A DNA stretch of 64,000 nucleotides from Harmonia axyridis (Eukaryota > Arthropoda > Insecta > Coleoptera > Coccinellidae), in NCBI RefSeq assembly GCF_914767665.1, contig NC_059504.1:250501-314500 (forward strand), read 5' to 3'. The notes under the pieces are model-generated. The model did not search any database, was not told the origin of the DNA, and was given only the letters and a program-made list of their open reading frames with translations. How positions within the stretch are numbered: position 1 is the first letter of the stretch; each line of letters begins with the position of its first letter. The translations under genes and the position numbers were made by a program. Below are positions 24,301 through 39,300 of the stretch, in pieces.

Positions 24301-27300
24301 GTTTTTTAGCTTAATAGTGAATGTCGCACAATATCACGATCAAAATTATCAGACTAGCCCCAGTTCTCCATAAACGTCTAATACGCTCTTGAACTTGGCA
24401 CACCCAGTATAATTGAAAATTTCGGAGAAGCTGTTCTCTAAATCAAACTTGAGTTCTTCTATTATGATATCATGTCAGTGGAAAATTTTTCAAAGATCTC
24501 TCCTACTGATCTTATTTCTAAACCCCCTTTGTGCATCGTTGATTCAATAAAATGGCGCAGAAAAGGAGACACCCTTTGATGGTAAAGACGATACCGTTCC
24601 AAACACCCTGCTCAGAATACTTGAGAAACAGTGGAAGCATGTATAAAAACAAAACATACGTTAGAAACAAGGCAGAAAGAGGATCTTCCTTGGGTACGCA
24701 AATTTCATTATGGTCTCCTGGTGCTTCAGATGCATATTTTTCCGCATTTCTAACAGAAGGCAGGAATTTTATAACGTTATTCCGTGAAAAGAATGATTTA
24801 TAAGAGGAGAACTTGAAATTTATTAACTCGTATCTATTGAGCGAAAAGATTTAGGTGTTTGAAGAAAGTTTGTTGGCTTTGCATTTTGATATAAATTATA
24901 TTTTCAGTAGCTCGTTCTTCCTTCAATTTTTTTCATTATTCAATTGTCCTATGTTGTGTATTCTATTGAAACTTAAAAATTTCGGAGTACATTCAATATT
25001 TTGATGTGATGGTCAAGTTCGTTAATGAGACTAATTATTTCGGAGTTGGAGCCATCTGACATTTAGTTCCCCCAATAACTTGATCCAATTAAAACTGAGT
25101 AAGTTGTTGTAATATTACTACACAAAAGCCTATACAAAATGTTCGAGGATTGTTTGAAACAGGAGTGAAATAAACTTTTTAGATGGATTTATCAGAAATT
25201 ATTCGCCACAGCCTACTGAGAGGATGTTTCAACATATGGACCAACAAAAAAAAATTGCTTCATAACTCCTTATCAAGATAAAAAAAGATAAAAAAGAGAT
25301 TTTGTAAGAAAAACATCGGTATACAGAGTATTCCAATGATTTTAATATTCGAAAAAGAGAGTATATTTGAATCAAAGCATGTTCATTTCATTGTAAAGAG
25401 GATGATATTTCATTAACGATGAAAAATGTTATCAGACAAATACGACTACGGTTGCAGCAGCATAACTTGAAACATGAAATTCTCTAATACGCACATTTGC
25501 GGCTGAATGTCCTCGATAACTTCACCAATCCCATCTTAATATCTTGAATCGATTATAAAATATTGACATAGACTTTTTTTTTCATGAGGCCCCAAAGTAA
25601 AAAGTCTAAAGGTGTTAAATCACCAGATCTCGGTGGCTAATGCGATCATCGTTTTTTTTTGGAACATGAAGATTCATAAGATTATCGTAGCTTCTAAATT
25701 AATCATTAAAATTTGAAACGCAAAAGCTGATCTAGCTACATTGCAATTCGGTATTTAAAAAAAAATTATTCTGATATTTTTCAGGTGATCACACCTTACA
25801 GATCCCTGGTTTTATGTGCAGAATCTCGACGTGAGATGGAGGAATGGCTTGCAGCATTCAACACTTCATCCCAAACACAAGATCAAGCTGATCTACTCTC
25901 AGGAAGACACCATTGGTGAGAATATTCATTTATTTTATCGTCATTCACACGATACCATAAGATTTTAGTTCGAAAACTCTACTAGAGTTACTGGTCCATA
26001 ATTTCTTTGATTATTTCGAAATATTCATTTATCATTAATCTCGGTGTTTCTTTTTTCCTTTGCAATGTTCTTACATAACTTGAATTCTGTATGATTTTTT
26101 TTTTATTTTCATTGAATGTTTTCGAATTTTGATACAATTGGGATTGAGCAAAATGACTTTCAGATAGTCACTTTTCACATAGGTGAAGTGAAATTTGAAT
26201 TTTTGGTCTACTAAGGTAATTTTTGGTAGAGAACATGAAAATAACAAATTTTTTTTCAGGTATGCAACATCACATGCACGTCCCATCTATTGCAACGTTT
26301 GCAGAGATGCGTTAGGAGGTGTCACAAGCCATGGCCTGTCTTGTGAGTTGTGCAAATGCAAGGTGCATAAAAAATGTGCGACGAAAGCGCTGAACAACTG
26401 CAAATGGACCACTTTAGCCTCTATAGGAATAAATATTATAGAAGAATCCGATGGGGTAAGTGCTCAAATGATGAATACATTTCAACGTTCAATATTATTT
26501 GAAATTTTTATTTGTAAACTTTCGTTTAAAATTTTCTTTTGATTTTGATAGCTGCAAGTGAAACATTTTCGAAAAATTGAAACTGACGATTGTAAATGAT
26601 CCTCGATTAGAATGGAATTTGAAGAGATTTTCAATGGGAATTATACATTTTAAAATCGTTATAATATCAACACTGCGTATAATTTCTATGTTCAGTGTGT
26701 TACGCCTCTTAATCATGGAAAGATACAAGCTCCCACATACTTTAGGAATTAATAAATTGTTTAATTGAAATAAGTGCTCATTTGTGAATACTGAGAGAAA
26801 TTTAAGAAAAATTCTTAAATGAAATTAATCAATCAAACGAATTACTATTCGTCGTATTGTAGACAAATTTGAAAATGGTACCAAGTACGGCTCAGAAATT
26901 GGTACCTTGTATCCTAAAAGAAAAATTTTCTTTCAAATTGGTCTACAATACCACGAATAGTGAGTCTATTAACTGAATAATAAGGAACTCCATGAATTTT
27001 TCTTGAATTTACAACAACTTCTAAACGTTGTTGAAGAGTGTACCTTTCCATACAACACACATATACACAAATGACATAATAAAAATAATACACAGTGTTG
27101 CCATTAAAACCATCTGAAATTGCTTCATATCTATTGGAAAATGATGAAGCATCATTTTCCCGATAACTAATAAAAATGAAGACGGCGTCTTCAAACAACC
27201 CTTGTTTTTCTGAAACTCGTAAATCGTAAATAACCTTTTAAATTTTCCCCGCGACGTTCAAAGGCGTGTTTTATGAAGATATCGAATTTCAGTGTTCTCA

Positions 27301-30300
27301 TTTCCTCAACTTGAGAGTCCATGTTTTCCGCTTAATTGAAAACGTGATCTCGCCAAGTTATTCAGACACTAAATTTCCGAGTAACTTCCGTCGAGCAATA
27401 AAATTCATATATTAAAAGGATCGAAAAAATTCATAGATCCATCGAAAAGTTTCAACTCCGCGAAATGAATAATTTAATCGAATAACGATCGAGGAAATTA
27501 TCATAAAATCATTCCATCTAAAAATCAACCCGGCTGTGTAATTCCAGAACTGACAACTAAAGGCTGATATTAATATTTCATGATCCGCTCGATGCTGCAC
27601 TAAAACCCCTTCCATATAAACCATTTATGGGCAAGTTTGGCGGGCTTCCCGCATCGAATAATTTTACGTATTCATCGTTATGCAAAACACGATGATTTTA
27701 TATCAGAAATTCGTGGCTACCTACAGATGAAAATGAGAGAGTATCTACTAAAAATGCACCTGATCCTGCCGGATATTCAATATTGTCGAGGACTAGTGCG
27801 CTATTCGCAAAAAAAAGTCGTAAAAATTCGCATATTTCCATTTAGTATTCGAACAATATGAGTTTATGAACAATATCGATAATAAAGGGAATCATCAAAT
27901 TTATATGCGATATTCACATTAACGATTGTCTCATTAAAACGCTCTTAGGATTTTCATTTGGATATTTCAACGACTTTCATATTCTCGTGTTTTTTACGGT
28001 TCTGGTAAATGTCAATAATTCTGCCGTTTTTGTGTTCAAGATTCATTTCAAATTGACATATCAATTTATGTCAGTTTGGTCGTTCTTGAGATGTCTAAAA
28101 ATAATGGTATTTCTAGTCTAGTTGTAATAAGAAGTCTCGAATCCCTTCGGAAATAAAGGCTGTTGAACTTGAATTATTTTTTTCAGTTGGTATAATATAT
28201 GGTATTTTTTTCGAGGTATATAACTTTGAGTTGGCATTACTGTTCAAGATGGCGACCGATTTAACAGCTGTCAAGTGATTCATTCTCAGTTTGGTTTGGC
28301 AATTCATCATGAATAAACTCACGCCTGAACAACACTTTCAAATAGTGCAATTTTATTTCGAAAATAATGGTTCTGTGCGGAATACGTATCGCGCACTACG
28401 TCCATTTTATTTTGTTTAGCGATGAAGCGCACGTCAACAAACAAAACTGCCGCATTTGGAGTGAAGCTAATCCTCAAGTGTATGTCGAAACACCGTTACA
28501 TCCAGAAAAACTGACTGGTGCTTTATGGGCTGGTGGAATCATTGGTCCGTACTTCTTCAAAAACGATGATGGCCAGAACGTTACAGTCAATTTTGATCGG
28601 TATAGAGCCATGATTACTAACTTTTTCATTCCTGAATTGAACAACCATGATGTCCAGGAGCTGTGGTTCCAACAAGACGGCGCAACATGTCACACAGCTC
28701 GTGCCACTATCGATTTATTGAAAGACACGTTTGGTGACCGCCTAATTTCACGTTTTGGACCTGTGAATTGGCCTCCAAGATCTTGTGATTTAACACCGCT
28801 AGACTACTTTGTGTGGAGCTATGTAAAGTCATTGGTCTATGCGGATAAGCCACAAACCCTTGACCATTTGGAAGACAAAATTCGCCGTGTTATTGCCGAT
28901 ATACGGCCACAAATGTTGGAAAAAGTCATCGAAAATTGGACGTCCAGATTGGACTACATCCGAGCCAGCCGTGGCGGTCATATGCCAAAAATCATATTTA
29001 AAATGTAATGCCACAAGATTATCTTGCGGATAAATAAAATTTATGTCAATCGAATAATCCATCGTTGTTTTATTGCAATTTAAAGTTCTATAGCTCTAAA
29101 AAAAACACCCTTTACAACAGCCTGTATCTCCAAAGAGATTCGAAATAGGAAGATTTTTACTTGAAAAAACTTCTCTTTTCAACTGGGACTATCACTTCAT
29201 AAAGTTAGGGCCTGGACTTTTGAACTGCCCTGGCACATTTTTCTTATATAGATTGTATGAAGTTAATTTTAGTGAATGTTTTTTGAGAAACTTTCCTTTC
29301 AGAACCTTACCATGCCTCACCAGTGGATAGAAGGCAACCTGCCAGTTTCTGCCAAATGTCAAATATGTGATAAGACGTGTGGATCAGTTCTAAGGTAATA
29401 TTTTTCTTTTTATTTTTGATATTGTGGTTCCAGAAAAGTATTCGATTACGTGATTCAAAGAAACTTATTCAAATGCTGTTTGGATCGAAGAAGTTTCGTG
29501 TACAATCAGTACATTTCTTCTTTTCATCTTTACCGTTTAATAGTCTAATTTTCAATAGATGAAAAATTAATTTTTCTTTTCACAAGTCAATTTGACCCTT
29601 GTCACCTGAGGATTCTATTATAATACCGGAACACGTGTTGTGGTTGGGGATCCAATTTTGATGAAAATCTTGTTAATTCGATTCCCATCAGTTCGATTAT
29701 GGATTTTCATCAAGTGCTGGCCAGTTCAATTAACTCAAGATAATTGAATAATCTACTACACGGGACAAATGAATATTTTCGCTAATCGACGGTAATTGTC
29801 ACAAATATAATTAATAGCCACTACCGAATTATTTGTCGCATTCGATTGGAATTTTGTGTCAACATATCAAACGGCTTCAATAAATAAACTTTTTAAAAAA
29901 TCATGTTCATAGCTCTTTGAGCAGGATGTTCCAAAAATTTCAATCTGTGTCCAAATTATAAATAAATATTTCGTCCTTTTCAATTAAATCAACAGTGTGT
30001 ATTCATGTTCAGTAGGTTATGTCATTTAATAATGAAAATATACGGGCTTCAACAACTTTTAGGAATTTTGATTGTGATAGGTAATTTGTAAATACTTTCA
30101 AATAATCGCTATTGGAAAACCCATTACTATCGTATCATTCCATTTAATCAGTAAAATTACTATTATCTACTATAAAAGGAATTTTTATTCCTGAGAAATG
30201 TACGCAAAAAACAACTAATCTTCGATTCTGACGTATTTCATTTGAAATGATTGATGGAACAGGTACCGTTCCAGGTTGTGGGAAAAAAAAAAAGATAAAC

Positions 30301-33300
30301 TATGATTTCCCAGAAATGTGTGGTGGGTAATCGATATTGAGTAATAAAAAAAGTGGGTCAAGTGCCAGTCAACCTCGTGCTACGAAGGCTCTTTCCTGTT
30401 TAATTCCTTTGGTCGGGGTTGGCAGGTGATTGGCCCTCTTTCAGGAGAATACTTGAGATGCCAGCACTCCTTTCATCGACGATTTTGTTTGAGAATATGG
30501 ACAGCTATGAAAATCGTCTATTCTATTCGAAAAAAATACGTACGAAGTGGGGTATTGCCACGATAAAATTTTTTTTTACGATGATAGCACATTTTCTATG
30601 ACCCATGAGTTCTAGAGAACGAAAAGTTGTTTTCTTTCCTTACATAAACATTCATTTCTGAAAAAAATGATGACATTGATACTTCTAAAGGGTGTTTTCT
30701 TCGAGGTATATAACTTTAAGTTGACATTTCTGTTCAAGATGGCTACCGATTTAACAGCTGTCAAGTGATTTATTCTCAGCTTGGTTTGGCAATTCATCAT
30801 GAATAGATTCACGCCTGAACAACGCTTGCAAATAGTGCAATTTATTTCGAAAATAATGGTTCTGTGCGGAATACGTATCGCACACTACGTCCATTTAATT
30901 TTGTTTAGCGATGAAGCGCACTTCGGGTTGAATGGCTACGTCAACAAACAAAACTGCCGCATTTGGAGTGAAGCTAATCCTCAAGTGTATGTCGAAACAT
31001 CGTTACATCCAGAAAAACTGACTGTTTGGTGCGCTTTATGGACTGGTGGAATCATTGGTTCGTACTTCTTCAAAAACGATGATGGCCAGAACGTTACAGT
31101 CAATGGTGATCGGTAAAGAGCCATGATTACTAACTTTTTCATTCCTGAATTGAACAACCATGATGTCCAGGAGCTGTGGTACCAACAAGACGGCGCAACA
31201 TGTCACACAGCTCGTGCCACAATCGATTTATTGAAAGACACGTTTGGTGACCGCCTAATTTGACGTTTTGGACCTGTGAATTGGCCTCCAAGATCTTGTG
31301 ATTCAACACCGCTAGACTACTTTCTGTGGGGCTATGTAAAGTCATTGGTCTATGCGGATAAGCCACAAACCCTTGACCATTTGGAAGACAACATTCGGCG
31401 TGTTATTGCTGATATACGGCCAAAATGTTGGAAAAAGTCATCGAAAATTGGACGTCCAGATTGGACTACATCCAAGCCAGCCGTGGCGGTCATATGCCAG
31501 AAATCATATTTAAAATATAATGTCACAAGATTATCTTGCGGATAAATAAAATTCATGTCAATCGAATAATCCATCGTTGTTTTAATGCAATTTAATGTTC
31601 TATAGCTCTAAAAAAAACACTCCTTACTTATACTTCTAACAACTTCGACATACAAAAAGTTTTCCAATAAAAGGTTTCTTCTTGATATGAAAAAACGCAT
31701 ATATTTTGAGCTCAAATTTTTCAGTCTGTTTCACCAAAACTGGCCGAAAAGTTGCTTCACAATGACCCAAAAGACTTCAGAATTTTCACCATTTTTGTAT
31801 TGAATTTTCTCAATTTTACTCTTGAAGCGTGTATCGTTCCATTCTCACCAACGATAAATGTCGAAAAATGACAGCTTAAAAAATGGCAGGTTTTCAGATA
31901 GCGGGCTATCAAAAATGAAACTTCTCATTGCAAAGGTTTAGAAAGCACTAGTTGATCTATTCATGAGAGGTATTTTAGAAAGAACTAGAAAATCTATTCA
32001 AGGGATTGTGGAAATTTTTCGTCGATTCGTTGACAGAACTACCCTTTATATGAATGCATGAACTCAATACTCTGGTGCTTTTAACCCCATTTTAACAAAG
32101 CCTCAACGATAATTTCATCCCATTCTGAGTTATTCTCTAGACATTTACCAAATAATGATAATGGCTTCTTATTCCCGGGAGATATTATATTGGTTGTATT
32201 AGGGAAATGCTCCAAATTTCCAAGTTTGGGATGACTGTTGTAATTTGTTCAAATAACAGTTCAAACTCTGTGGAGTGAGCATTGTTTACTAACCATTAGC
32301 AGAAGTTTATACTTGTGAAGAGTGATTTAAACGTTCATTGGTTAAATATTAGGTTCAAATACTGGAAAAGTTTGTTCAGAAAATTGTGTTTTGGTTAGTT
32401 TTCTTTCGATGATCTGATTTGAAAGGTGAAAAAAAAAACAGTCTGGCATAAATTGCTCAAAAATACATAATATGATGATAGTATTTTTTCTGATATTTTG
32501 AAAATGACATATCAGTAAAAAGGACAATTGTGTAACTAAAATTTTACAAAAATTCCGACCAATTTCTTCAAGACAATTTTTTAAATGATCAATAATCGGG
32601 CCTTTTTTGACAGGATTTATACAGAGTGTTGCACCGTTGACGCGACACTCTATTATGGTTAAGCCACAAAATTTTCAAATCACACGCCACATCAATGGTG
32701 GAACACCCTGTATATATAGTTTCGAAATTTTCATCCTCCATATTAATCTATCGTTCCGACCACAATTTATATTTCAATATAAGCAGGGTTGGTCATTTCT
32801 AGCTAATATAAAGAAGATATGTATTCATCCGATAACCAAGTCCACGGGTACAAAGCTGCGGGTAAATTTATACGATATTAAAGCCGCAATTTTCAGGTAG
32901 AAATTCATCGGTTAGTAGATTGCTTTATCGATTTCCGATAGCCAGTTTAATAATTGAAATATGAAGGGAATTTAAACTCGAATAAGAATGACTCGTATCA
33001 GGTCGAAACCATAAGTGGATTGAATTTATTCCCAAATTGAGCTAAACACGTAAAATTTCGAAAAAAAAAAAATGTTTCTAGTGTCTCTCACTTATATTTG
33101 AAATATTCCGTGAATTGTAGTAAAAAATTTAGCACTGCGTGAAATATGCAGTATTTTTTATATTCCACTCGCATCCACATTTACATTTTAATTGAAAAAT
33201 TCAGAGTACGTTTTTCTCGTGAGTTCCCCCCCAAGGCTTTTAACATTGAAAAATAAACGAAAATGAATAACCGTCGAAAATAAATCACGTTTCTTGGATT

Positions 33301-36300
33301 CCTTATCCTTAAAGGAGTCTATTCCAACGTGGATTTTTTTCTCTCCCAGAATCGATTAGAAAGAGAATTGCCTTGAAGTGGCAGCACTGCCGAGCTGAGA
33401 TTTCGTGGCTATTCACATATTGCACACTCAACTCATATATTGACCCGTCTTGTAATGGGGAAAAGATGGATTGAACATTTTATGAGGCTTTCACCGTAGG
33501 AATCCTTAGAGATTGGCCCGACCCGAAAGTTTCAGGGGTTATGGCTACTTTCCTTGGGGAAAGTCCGTTAATATTGATAATCAAAACTCTAGCCTCATAT
33601 GAATATTATATAGGGGTTTCTAATAAAGAGGGTACTATTTCAAAGGGTTCCCCGATAATTTTCAAAACTGTTATTTTTACTGTTAGCTTTCGAACCGTTA
33701 TTTTTAGAACTGTTATTTTTCAAACTGTTATTTTCAAGTTATTTTTTGGACCGTTACTTTTTCAAACCGTTATTGTTGAAACTGTTATTCTAAAGAACCG
33801 TTATTTTTAGAAACTTCAATTTCTGATCAATGATTTTTCGAACTGTAATTTTCGATTTATTGTTTGGACCGTTTTTTTTCAAACCGTTATTGTTGAAACT
33901 GTTATTCTTAAGAACCGTTATTTTTAGAAACAATTTCTAATCAATAATTTTTCGAACTGTTATTTTTCTAACAACCCCCCTGTTGTTATGATTATGGCAC
34001 GACACTTTTGAGTTAGCAAAGAGTTTTCACTGTGTTGCCAAATTTCTCCAAAGGTGTACTTTTTAGGCTGCAGTACAGATGGTATTCGTACTGAAACAGC
34101 ATCGTCAACAATCCCACAATAGTCAGAAGCTCTTTGTGATATAAATATGCGCCACTTTGAGATTCTTTTTCAAGACACTCTCGGGCTTACATACAGACAG
34201 AAAGGGTTTCTGCTTGCTAGACAGTGGAGTTTAGACTCCGAAGAATGCATCGCCAGAATTTGAGTTCCCTCTGATTTTGAACTATACAAATGATATTTTG
34301 TTAATTTGAGAAATGTGAAATCCACTTCGATGGCTCTAATGTCCGTTATAAAGAATCTTTCAAAATCAAGTATTGCGACAAAACTTTAGATATTGCGTCG
34401 ACATACACCTAGGGATTTCCTAATTGCTAGGTGTATCTGAATTCCTACTGGCATAACATGTCGAATGAAATTAATCGTCTTCAGTTTACGAAAATGACAA
34501 AGTGTTTGTCCAAACATCGTTTGAAGCAAATGGAAATACTCGTAACGTAGATAAAACTGATCTTATCTAACCCAAAAATGTCCCTCACCTTCACAAAGAC
34601 CCTAAATCCCGCCACAACCCAATAATATCTTCACCTAGTCGATAACCATCATGTTAAACGTCTCCCCAATTGCAGGCTACAAGACTGGAGATGTCTTTGG
34701 TGCCGGGCAACTGTCCACACGCAATGCAGACCAGCCCTACCCGCTGCTTGTCCCCTGGGGCCGGCCAGAGTGAGCGTGGTGCCACCCACTGCTCTGCATT
34801 CTATACAGGACGAGTCTTGGGAGGGCGTCAGACCGCTGGCTTCCTCTCCGCTCCTCGTTTTCGTCAATTCCAAATCTGGTGAGTAAACAACTGGAAGTAA
34901 CGTTCTTGTTGCGACTTTGCCGACCGCACGCAAGATAACGCGTACGCCACTGTTTGTTTTGGGGCTGTGTGCCTTCTGGAGTCGGCTAGAGTTAATTGGC
35001 TATGATATGGGGGCGGTTGAAATTCGGTTTTCATTATCAGACAATAGCGTTATTAGTTAGGCTAGGAGGAGAAGACAAGGAAAAGATATCTCAGACTTGG
35101 CTAGATGATAAATAGAATTGAAGAACCCAAGTCTTAGACTTGTAGAATAAAACTAAAGTTGCCTTTTATATTTCGGCAATTGGCAACTATGTATGATGAC
35201 TAAATGCCCAAAGCGACGTTACCATCATGGAGTAACATACGAAAGATCTGCAAACGAAATGCAATAGAATCATCAACACTCTCTAGTTATAATTTTCGAC
35301 TCTCCAATATTGTTTAACCATAATCTATTGTTCTTTCGAAATTGGCTTCAGAAGTTTCAAAAACATTTGATATTAACCAGGTTTTTTTAGTTAAACAAAC
35401 TAAGACTCATGAAATCTGAAGTATAAACACTCTGACGGAATCTTCCTGGTTTTGCTCATTTCGAAAAGTTTCTTTGGAACTGCGAAGTCTAAGAAGTATC
35501 TAGATCTTAACGAGAATATCCTACATTCTGCAGATTATTTGTGGGGGAGGAAAATACTCCGGGTCACCTGGTGACGGAGTGCCTCGCAATCGCTAGCCAA
35601 CTCAAAAATGCTTTGGAAAAAAGACTTGTAGAAGTGTAACCTCCTTGAAGCCATTCCAGATTTTACATGAACATTTGACCGTGAAAAGATATTATCGCGT
35701 TGAATCCCTTATAATTTGACAATAGTTCATAAAGAGGCTCGTGTCAATTGGTTCAAAGAAATACTAAAAAAAAGTTAATAGCGATGCTTCGAAAGACGTT
35801 TATAAGATCGTGACTGGTGACGAATCTTGGATAAATGCATATGAACCCAAAACTAAACAGCTGTCAACCATATGGATCTTTTAATATGAACCAAATCCAA
35901 GGAAAGTTGCTTGTACCGGAATCACTTCGAAGGAAATTGTCACATTTTTCTTCTCAATAACCGGACATATGGCTACTGTAGCATTAGATCAACGTAGACC
36001 AGACAATTCTGAGTTATATACGACCATTTTTTCACCAGAAATGTTTGCAGAAATACAGAAATAAAAAGCACGCAGATAAATCATCCTTCATCATGACAAA
36101 GCTAGCTCTCACACTTCGGCTCAAATGAGTGAATTTCCGAGTGGTCGAAACGTCGAATTGATGGGTCATCCGCAGTATAATCCTGATTTAGCACCCAATT
36201 ATTTCTTCTTGTTCCCTCACGCAAAGAATAAATTGCGTGGCTAGCGTTTTTCAACCTTCTGGTGAAGGGACAGTAGCTGCCTTCAAATTGTATGTTTAGG

Positions 36301-39300
36301 AGCTACCAGATTCGGAGTGAAAAAATTGTTTTGAACATTGGGTCAAACGCACGAAGCTTCTTAATTTATATCTACAAAGTATTTTTCTATATATTCCCGA
36401 AATATAGAAAGCAATACTTTCTAAATGATAAGTCAATTCTCAGTATGACGCACATTTCTAAGTATCATCAACGAAAGTTTTCTGTGAAGAACAATCATTT
36501 AGATTAACTTCATCTGATACCAAGAAACTATTTCATCCATGAAGTAATAACCTTTCATTATATAGATATCGAGTGCTCTTTTCGTGAAGATATCAGAAAT
36601 GTCTCAATTTTCTAATTCGTAGAATAAGATAATGAAGGATTAATCGAAACTGATGTTCGATATTGGAAGTTCGAGGAATTCAACACGAATTGAGTTTTCC
36701 ATTTCTTGAAATAATTTATCGTCCAACAAATGAGACGGAACTGTAGAAAAATGTTATAATGAGGACGTTCCAAATGCTCATCATCCCATCCAGAACAAGA
36801 AGAGATGATTAAAATTAGAGATTGACTTGAACTTTTCTTTAATAATGATCGAGTGTTCGATTTCTCAATTAATAAGAAAATGAAGACGAAATTTTAAGTA
36901 TTTCCGAAGTATAACAAATCCATTTATTATCTATAGGTAGGAAAACATTTGGAGACTTTATTGTTTCTCAAAATGTTCTCCATGAAGATTAATACACGTT
37001 TTCATACGTTTAAACCAGTTTTCGAAACAATTTCTCCACTCCGAATCAGGTATCTCCAAAACATGAATTTTGAAAGCATCAACTATTCTGGTCAATACCA
37101 GAAGAGGAATACCAATTGCGTGGCAAGCGTTTTTCAATAAAAACGCTCGCCATGCAATTTATTCTTTGTGTGAGGGAACAAGAAGCAATAATTGGGTGCT
37201 AAATTAGGATTAGGTATACTGCGGATGACCCATCAATACGATGTTTTGACCACTCGGAAATTCACTTGTTCGAGCCGATGTGCGAGAGCCTGCGTTGCCA
37301 TGGTGAAGGATGATTCATCTGCTCGATTTTTATTTTCTATTCGACACAAACAATACAGGTAAACAAATGGTCAGTATCACTCAGAATTGATTGATCTACG
37401 TTGCTCTAATGCTACAGTAGCCACATGTCCGGTTATTGCGAAAAAACATGTGACAATTTCTTCGAAGTGATTCCAGTATAAACAACTTTCTTTGGGTTTG
37501 ATTCATATTGAAAGATCCATATGGTTGACAGCTGTTTAGTTTTGGGTTCTTATGCATTTATCCAAGATTCGTCATCAGTCACGATCTTATAAATGTCTTT
37601 CGAAGCATCGTTATTAACTTTTTTGAGTATTTCTTTGAACCAATTGACACGAGCCTCTTTTTGAGCTATTGTCAAATTATAAGGGATTCAACACGATAAT
37701 ATTTTTTCACGGACAAATGTTCATGTAAAATCTGGGATGACTTCAAGGAGGTTACACTTCTACAAGTCTTTTTTCCAGAGCATTTTTGAGTTGGCTAGCG
37801 ATTGCGAGGCACTCCGTCACCAGGTGACCCGGAGTATTTTCCTCACCCCCAAATAATCTGCAGAATGTAAGATATTCTCGTTAAGATCTAGATACTTCTT
37901 AGACTTCGCAGTTCCAAAGAAACTTTTCGAAATGAGCAAAACCAGGAAGATTCCGCCAGAGTGTTTAAACTTCGGATTTCATGAGTCTTACTTTGTTTAA
38001 CTAAAAAATCCTGGTTAATATCAAATGTTTTTGAAACTACTGAAGCCAATTTTGAAGGAACAATAGATTATGGTTGAACAGTGTTGAAGAGTCGAAAATT
38101 ATAAATACAGAGTGTTAGCAATTTTATTGAAACACCTTGTACCAGGAAAATAAAGCGTTTGCTTTCTTGATAAAGGCTGTTTCTTCTAGTCCTATATTTT
38201 GTGATGATTATACCAGTTCATCAAATCCTTTTTTATTCTTCGCTGATGATTGGGTAAATAATTACACAAATTTAAAGGTTTTTTTTTCCCAAACATCATC
38301 ATACAAGAAATCCCTCATTTTCTTTTGTCCTCCAATTAAGGAACATCCTGTATACATTGAAATTCTCACAACAATTACAATGTGCCACAAATTCTTCGAA
38401 AAGTGAAAAATCGTAGAAAAAACCTTATCGAATTTCATTTTAATAAGAATACGTTAAGCTTTTAAGCTTCTTCGATATGAATACAAAAAAAAAGTGGCGT
38501 AGTAATCAATTCCACGGTCTATTCAACGGTTGAATGCAAAAGCGAGCGAGAAAGATAGAGAGGCGGCATCTGAATTCCAAAACAGGTGCACGAATTTCAT
38601 CCTCCCTCCAAACCTCCCCCCAAATCGTCCAATAGCGATTCGCTTTGGGGTTGATATAGCCCCTCGGAATTGATTTATACAGAACGTATGTATCCCTCAA
38701 TGGTATCACACAAAGGGACGCCTGTGTATGGGATAAGAGTTTGGCTCTCTCTCCGAGTGACGAATTATTCGAGTAGTGGTGCTCTACAGCGGCCGAGCGT
38801 TCGATAAAACACGAGATCAAGAAGGCTCCGGGAAGTATATAGCGGTGCTTTTAACGTCTTATAAATCTTCTATTTTATACCGAACAATGAATATCTTTAC
38901 TCTAAGGAACACCCGGCTGTATAACTTTCGCCTTTTGAACACTTTATTTCCTTTTACTTATTAATCGCAACCAGAGAGAATTCGAAAAACGTAAAAGTGA
39001 ACTTGGCTTAAGGGTGTATACTGCCTTTCTCACTAAGTTCTCGGTGCAGATTTATTTTCATTTTGTGCTGAAATCACTAGGTCGATTCTTGAAAGAAACC
39101 TTCGCATGGCAGTTCAGAATATACTCACTGATTTTTTCCACAAAAAAGTATAGTTTTATTTGATTGAACTGCCATATTAGGCCAATTGAAAAGTCACCGG
39201 TCTGATGCACAGAAGGCGGTGCTAGTATTGAATCCATGCGATTTTTAGTTAGTACCAGCCTTCAAACGATACGTGTGAAATTTTGACAGCAGTCCTACCA

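Larger units (their letters stand above)
35275..38103. repeat. Large inverted repeat, arms about 0.97 kb, built from LINE and Mos1-like mariner pieces
   Basis: The left arm (35275-36245) reappears in reverse complement at 37115-38103. Outer parts are nearly identical by eye. Each arm holds, outside to inside: an unknown stretch, a LINE RNase-H/C-terminal piece (RSLRSI-type and VTxECLAIASQLKNAL-type code), and a mariner transposase missing its N-terminus (YKIVTGDESWINAYEPKTKQ, ITGHMATVALDQRR, ILHHDKASSHTSAQ, YNPDLAPNYFFLFPHAKNKL). The same LINE/mariner junction (near 35670 and 37735) is in both arms, so the inversion came after the fusion. Confidence 0.85.

Noticed and set aside
34649..34933. 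94-codon - strand frame
   Set aside because: Antisense shadow of GC-rich DGK exon 5.
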